From positions 1 to 64,000 of the forward strand of contig JAVBPZ010000008.1 in the NCBI GenBank assembly GCA_031549285.1: a stretch of 64,000 nucleotides of DNA, read 5' to 3'. The DNA is from JAAYCI01 sp031549285. Its GTDB lineage: Bacteria > Bacillota > Clostridia > Oscillospirales > Ruminococcaceae. The position numbers and the translations under genes were made by a program. The notes under the pieces are model-generated. The model saw only the letters and a program-made list of their open reading frames with translations. It did no database searches and was not told where the DNA came from. Below, piece by piece: positions 61,145 through 64,000 of the stretch (the first letter of the stretch is position 1; each line of letters starts with the position of its first letter).

Positions 61145-61733
61145 CGCGGGCTTCGCGGCTCTCGTGGATGGCAAGCTGGACGAAGTACAGCGGCTGGAAG
61201 CCGCCGAGCATCTGGGATTTTGCGATACCTGCATGCTGCAATATTGCGAGTTACTGACGCCGGACGTGATGCTGGCTCCACCAGAACCACTGGCCCAGCC
61301 TGTGCTGCGCCGCCGCCGGCAAAAGGCACTGCGCACCATCTGGGGAAAAACCGCCATGGTGGCGGCCGCCGCGGTGCTGGCGGTGGGCGTGTGGATGATG
61401 GGCGCCTTGGGCCTGCCATATGCCGCGCAAAACAGCCTTCCGGATGCGCCTGCACCGGCCGCGGTGCCACAGGCGGACCAGGCCGCGGCGGAGGAAGCTG
61501 CCATAGAAAACCCTCTGAGCGTTGTTCTGAACAAAACCGGCGCCGCACTGACCGGCTGGTTTGCCTGGTACCCGCAGGCGGACGACACCGCCCAGCCGCA
61601 GCAAACCGCGCCGGTATCCACGGCGCAGGACAAGGCAGAGGACGTTTTCAAAAAACCGGCCATGCCGCAGCCGCACCAAAATGAACAAGACGCTTCCTCG
61701 CCGGAATCCTCCTGCGAGTCTCAGGCGGCCTGA
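61110..61733 (+). CDS. Membrane anti-sigma factor with zinc-binding HxxxCxxC motif
   Basis: The 207-residue protein has an N-terminal cytoplasmic ZAS-like domain with EHLGFCDTC (His-x3-Cys-x2-Cys, residues about 31-38), one membrane helix (about 82-104) and an Ala/Pro/Gln-rich outer tail to the end. It should hold the sigma factor and release it on envelope stress. It overlaps the sigma gene by 35 nt. No site-1/site-2 protease gene is in the window. Confidence 0.87.
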   Translation: MDLFRKDGHLSDAGFAALVDGKLDEVQRLEAAEHLGFCDTCMLQYCELLTPDVMLAPPEPLAQPVLRRRRQKALRTIWGKTAMVAAAAVLAVGVWMMGALGLPYAAQNSLPDAPAPAAVPQADQAAAEEAAIENPLSVVLNKTGAALTGWFAWYPQADDTAQPQQTAPVSTAQDKAEDVFKKPAMPQPHQNEQDASSPESSCESQAA

Positions 61734-61920
61734 AAGTTTTCGTCTCTGCTGCGCGCACGAAACATCTGCAGGTCCTGTACCACAGGGGACAGAGTAACAG
61801 CAAGTGTGGATGCGCACAAAGAAACAAAGGCCAAGGGAACAAAAACGTACCGACCAAGCGTGCATACCCCAAACGCTCCTATGATGCACAACAAAATAAT
61901 TACTCAATGAGGTGGCAATC

Positions 61921-62475
61921 ATGAAAAAGAACGCATTTCTTACCTTCTGCTGCGCGGTATTCCCGGGCTGCGGCCAGATGTACCAGGGCTATATGCGGCG
62001 CGGTGTTTCGCTGCTGGCATGGTTTTTTGCGGTCATCACGCTGTCCACGCTGACCAACGTGTATGTCCTGAACCTGATGCTGCCGGTCATTTGGGCCTAC
62101 AGCTTCTTCGATACCTTCAACATCCGCTCCCTCAGCGATGCCCAGCGGGTTGCTTTTGTGGATGACTTTATCCCCAGCGGGACCTGGCTACGCCAGAACA
62201 AGATGGACGGGTTTTTGCGGGGCGGCCGCGCGGGAAAAATCTTTGGCTGGGCGTGCATTGTCATCGGCGCGCTTATCCTGTACCAGAACTTTTTCCAAAA
62301 CACCTACTATTTCTTCCGCGAGCGGTATCCGTTCATCGGGTATTGGGTCAGCAGCCTGCCGGCCTTGATTGTAGCGGCGGCGGTCATCATCCTGGGCATA
62401 TGGATGTTGCGCAGCAAGAAAAAACCGCCCGCAGAGGAAGACGACGCGACCTTTGGCGGTGATGACCATGCGTAA
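61921..62475 (+). CDS. Multi-span membrane protein, TM2-like
   Basis: The 184-residue protein opens with FLTFCCAVFPGCGQMYQGYMRRGVSLLAWFFAV, a TM2-domain like glycine/glutamine pattern, and has about four or five hydrophobic segments. The C-terminus is acidic (EEDDATFGGDDHA). It follows the anti-sigma gene by 187 nt and overlaps the next small gene by 8 nt. It is probably part of the sigma-controlled envelope operon. Confidence 0.78.
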   Translation: MKKNAFLTFCCAVFPGCGQMYQGYMRRGVSLLAWFFAVITLSTLTNVYVLNLMLPVIWAYSFFDTFNIRSLSDAQRVAFVDDFIPSGTWLRQNKMDGFLRGGRAGKIFGWACIVIGALILYQNFFQNTYYFFRERYPFIGYWVSSLPALIVAAAVIILGIWMLRSKKKPPAEEDDATFGGDDHA

Positions 62476-62665
62476 ACTTGCCCGGCCGCATTGGCCGCTG
62501 CCCCGTCCGTTTTCGCTGTCCACATCGGACGGCTGGCGGCGCTGCCGGTGCTTGCCTGTTTGGCTGCCGGCGGTGGCGGCGGCGTGCCTGGCCGCCGGTG
62601 TGCTGGGGCTTGCCCTGGTTCGCCGCAATGCCAACCCAATATGTATCGTGGAGGATCACTCATGA
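62468..62665 (+). CDS. 65-residue single-pass membrane protein
   Basis: The product has a basic N-terminus and one hydrophobic helix (about 33-57, LPVWLPAVAAACLAAGVLGLAL). It overlaps the preceding gene by 8 nt and the following gene as ATGA, so three genes are translationally linked, which supports its reality. The exact ATG (62462 or 62468) is uncertain. Function unknown. Confidence 0.62.
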   Translation: MRKLARPHWPLPRPFSLSTSDGWRRCRCLPVWLPAVAAACLAAGVLGLALVRRNANPICIVEDHS

Positions 62666-63762
62666 AGAAAAAGGAACTGCTGCCACCGGAGCAACAGGGC
62701 GAAATGCCCGCCGCACAACCGGAGGCTGCCGCACAGACCGGGCAGGCACCGCCTGCCAAAGCGGGCGGCCCTGCCCTGCCCACTGGAACCTACCCGCCGG
62801 CCAATACCCCCATGCCGCCCGCGCCGCCGGCTCCTCAGCCACCGCCGCCACCCGCAAAGGTGCGCCGCGTGGGTACCATTACCATGTCCCTGTGCCTGAT
62901 TGCCGCCGGGGTATTGCTGGTATTGTGGGTGTTCATCCCGTCTATCGACTATATTACCATTGCCCGCCTGTCGCCGGTCATTCTGGTGTTTTTGGGCATT
63001 GAAATTTTGGTGGCAAACACAGTGTACCGTGGGGACAAGCTGAAATACGACGGCCTTAGCATTTTCATCTGCCTGCTGCTTATTGGCGCCAGCCTGGTGG
63101 TGGCGGTGGTGCCGCAGCTGGTGTATAACGAAATAGAAGGAAACCGTGCCTCCCGCCGCCTGTCGGTGGAGCTGGAGGACCGCGGATACGAGGCTCTGCG
63201 TGCTGCCGGGGTAGAGTTTGACTCGCTGGAGTTTTATGTGGAGGCATACGGCGACGGCGTGGACACCGAGATGACTGCACAGGATATTCAGCCGGAGCAG
63301 TATGTGCAGTTCCGCATTTACTTTGGGAATGATTATAAGGACAAGAACGCTTTCCTGGCGGATGTGGCAAAGGTGACCAAGGCACTGCAGGCGATTGCAC
63401 CGCATATTGATTATGCCAGTTTTTACAGCTATGGCCTTAGCGGCGAATATGACGGGAACTATACAGGCGACGAACATTACGAACTGACCCTGCAAAATCG
63501 CCACCAGTTCGCCGAGCCCGTTACCCGCTGGGCCGACCAGGTGTATACTACCTACTGGGCCGAGGACGAGGGGTATTATATCAGCGAGTGGGAGCACGAG
63601 GACCGCCTGCAAAACCCTGAAAATTATCGCCTGGTGGAAATAGAAGAAGAAATACAGGACATTTCCCTGCCGGAGGTGGGTACCTCCCTCCCTGAGCCGG
63701 TTTCCGAGGAGGAAGACAGCGCGGCTGCTTCGGCACCCACAAGCCTTTCCATAGCGGCCTGA
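62662..63762 (+). CDS. LiaI/LiaF-like membrane protein with proline-rich N-terminus (DUF5668-like)
   Basis: The 366-residue protein has a proline/alanine-rich cytoplasmic tail (about 1-72), three hydrophobic segments of the DUF5668 kind (about 75-150, SLCLIAAGVLLVLWVFIP, LSPVILVFLGIEILVAN, LSIFICLLLIGASLVVAVVP) and a soluble domain (about 155-345) with an acidic C-terminus. This matches LiaI/LiaF-type cell-envelope stress proteins, which often pair with sigma or two-component systems. It is the last gene of the operon. Confidence 0.75.
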   Translation: MKKKELLPPEQQGEMPAAQPEAAAQTGQAPPAKAGGPALPTGTYPPANTPMPPAPPAPQPPPPPAKVRRVGTITMSLCLIAAGVLLVLWVFIPSIDYITIARLSPVILVFLGIEILVANTVYRGDKLKYDGLSIFICLLLIGASLVVAVVPQLVYNEIEGNRASRRLSVELEDRGYEALRAAGVEFDSLEFYVEAYGDGVDTEMTAQDIQPEQYVQFRIYFGNDYKDKNAFLADVAKVTKALQAIAPHIDYASFYSYGLSGEYDGNYTGDEHYELTLQNRHQFAEPVTRWADQVYTTYWAEDEGYYISEWEHEDRLQNPENYRLVEIEEEIQDISLPEVGTSLPEPVSEEEDSAAASAPTSLSIAA

Positions 63763-63874
63763 ATGGTGCAAGTGGCGCCCGGCGGTTCCGCAGTTCCATG
63801 CCGCCTGGCCTGCTGCAGCACCGTACCGCTGCCCACTTTCTTCGGTATATCGTTGCCGGGCCTATGCCTGGCGA

Positions 63875-63947
63875 ACCAAAGCCCACCCCAAAACCGTGTG
63901 TTGCCGCTGCGCTGGTTGGCAACGACAGTTTTGGGGTGGGCTTTGGT
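63875..63947. repeat. Large perfect palindrome after the LiaF-like gene
   Basis: Two 20-bp arms (63875-63894 and 63928-63947) are exact inverse copies, with a smaller TTGCC/GGCAA hairpin inside (63901-63905 with 63918-63922). There is no T-run, so it is not a standard terminator. It may be a bidirectional transcription end or a repetitive extragenic palindrome. The last 50 bases of the window hold nothing recognisable. Confidence 0.7.
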
Positions 63948-64000
63948 GTGGCGGTGGTGCAAACACAGGCGAAGCAGCGGAAAGCAAACGACGCAGAAGC

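Overview
This 64 kb window looks like part of a chromosome from an anaerobic, GC-rich, Gram-positive Clostridia member, most plausibly an Oscillospirales/Ruminococcaceae-type gut bacterium. The grounds are a six-gene Rnf operon in the order C-D-G-E-A-B, a nine-gene V/A-type ATPase, an ECF biotin transporter component, NiaR, MsmK and PepV family proteins, strong AGGAGG ribosome sites and many near-consensus housekeeping promoters. I saw no tRNA, rRNA, CRISPR array, phage or insertion sequence. The organism assignment is an inference from gene content.

Layout. 0-3.5 kb: the end of a large wall/surface protein made of InlB B-repeat modules, then the niacin-responsive repressor niaR. 3.6-7.4 kb: a MacB-type efflux operon (ATPase, HlyD-like adaptor, permease, all minus strand) behind a palindromic operator. 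7.5-14 kb: the rnfCDGEAB operon with a perfect-spacing promoter and a roughly 300-nt structured leader. 14-20 kb: a small-protein/RidA operon, a lipase-like SGNH protein, gapA, a degenerate histidine kinase and rpsT. 20-25.8 kb: birA, bioY and a CYTH protein, tatD, a LysR regulator and an O-acetylhomoserine sulfhydrylase. 26-34.4 kb: metG, then a cluster of asparagine-synthase-like amidotransferase, Asp/Glu racemase and D-aspartate-ligase-like ATP-grasp enzyme, a membrane protein and citrate synthase. 34.5-37.9 kb: msmK, a divergent AraC regulator, nagB and a small acetyltransferase. 38-47 kb: the V-type ATPase operon. 47.3-47.6 kb: a probable 6S RNA. 47.6-52.7 kb: a DUF1292 protein, a lipoprotein cyclophilin, cardiolipin synthase, a small alarmone synthetase and an aldose epimerase. 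52.9-58.1 kb: cysE with a leader, tpiA, a zinc-ribbon membrane protein, pgk and a PepV dipeptidase. 58.4-64 kb: a Na/Pi cotransporter and a sigma/anti-sigma operon ending in LiaI/LiaF-like membrane proteins.

How it works together. Energy conservation dominates: Rnf couples ferredoxin:NAD oxidoreduction to ion export and the V-type ATPase can use or create the same gradient, while gapA, pgk, tpiA and citrate synthase serve central carbon flow. Sulfur amino-acid supply is represented by cysE and the O-acetylhomoserine sulfhydrylase. Envelope functions include a putative D-Asp/D-Asn cross-bridge pathway, cardiolipin synthase and an envelope-stress type sigma operon.

The most notable signals are regulatory. 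The cysE leader encodes a 20-residue peptide with three Cys codons in five, followed by a terminator whose 5' arm can instead pair with the peptide coding region, which is the layout of a classical ribosome-mediated attenuator responsive to cysteine. The rnf operon has a leader with nested stems and a pseudoknot that I cannot assign to a known riboswitch class. RnfG itself is unusual: a 200-residue histone-H1-like Lys/Ala/Pro tail and two FMN-binding domains.
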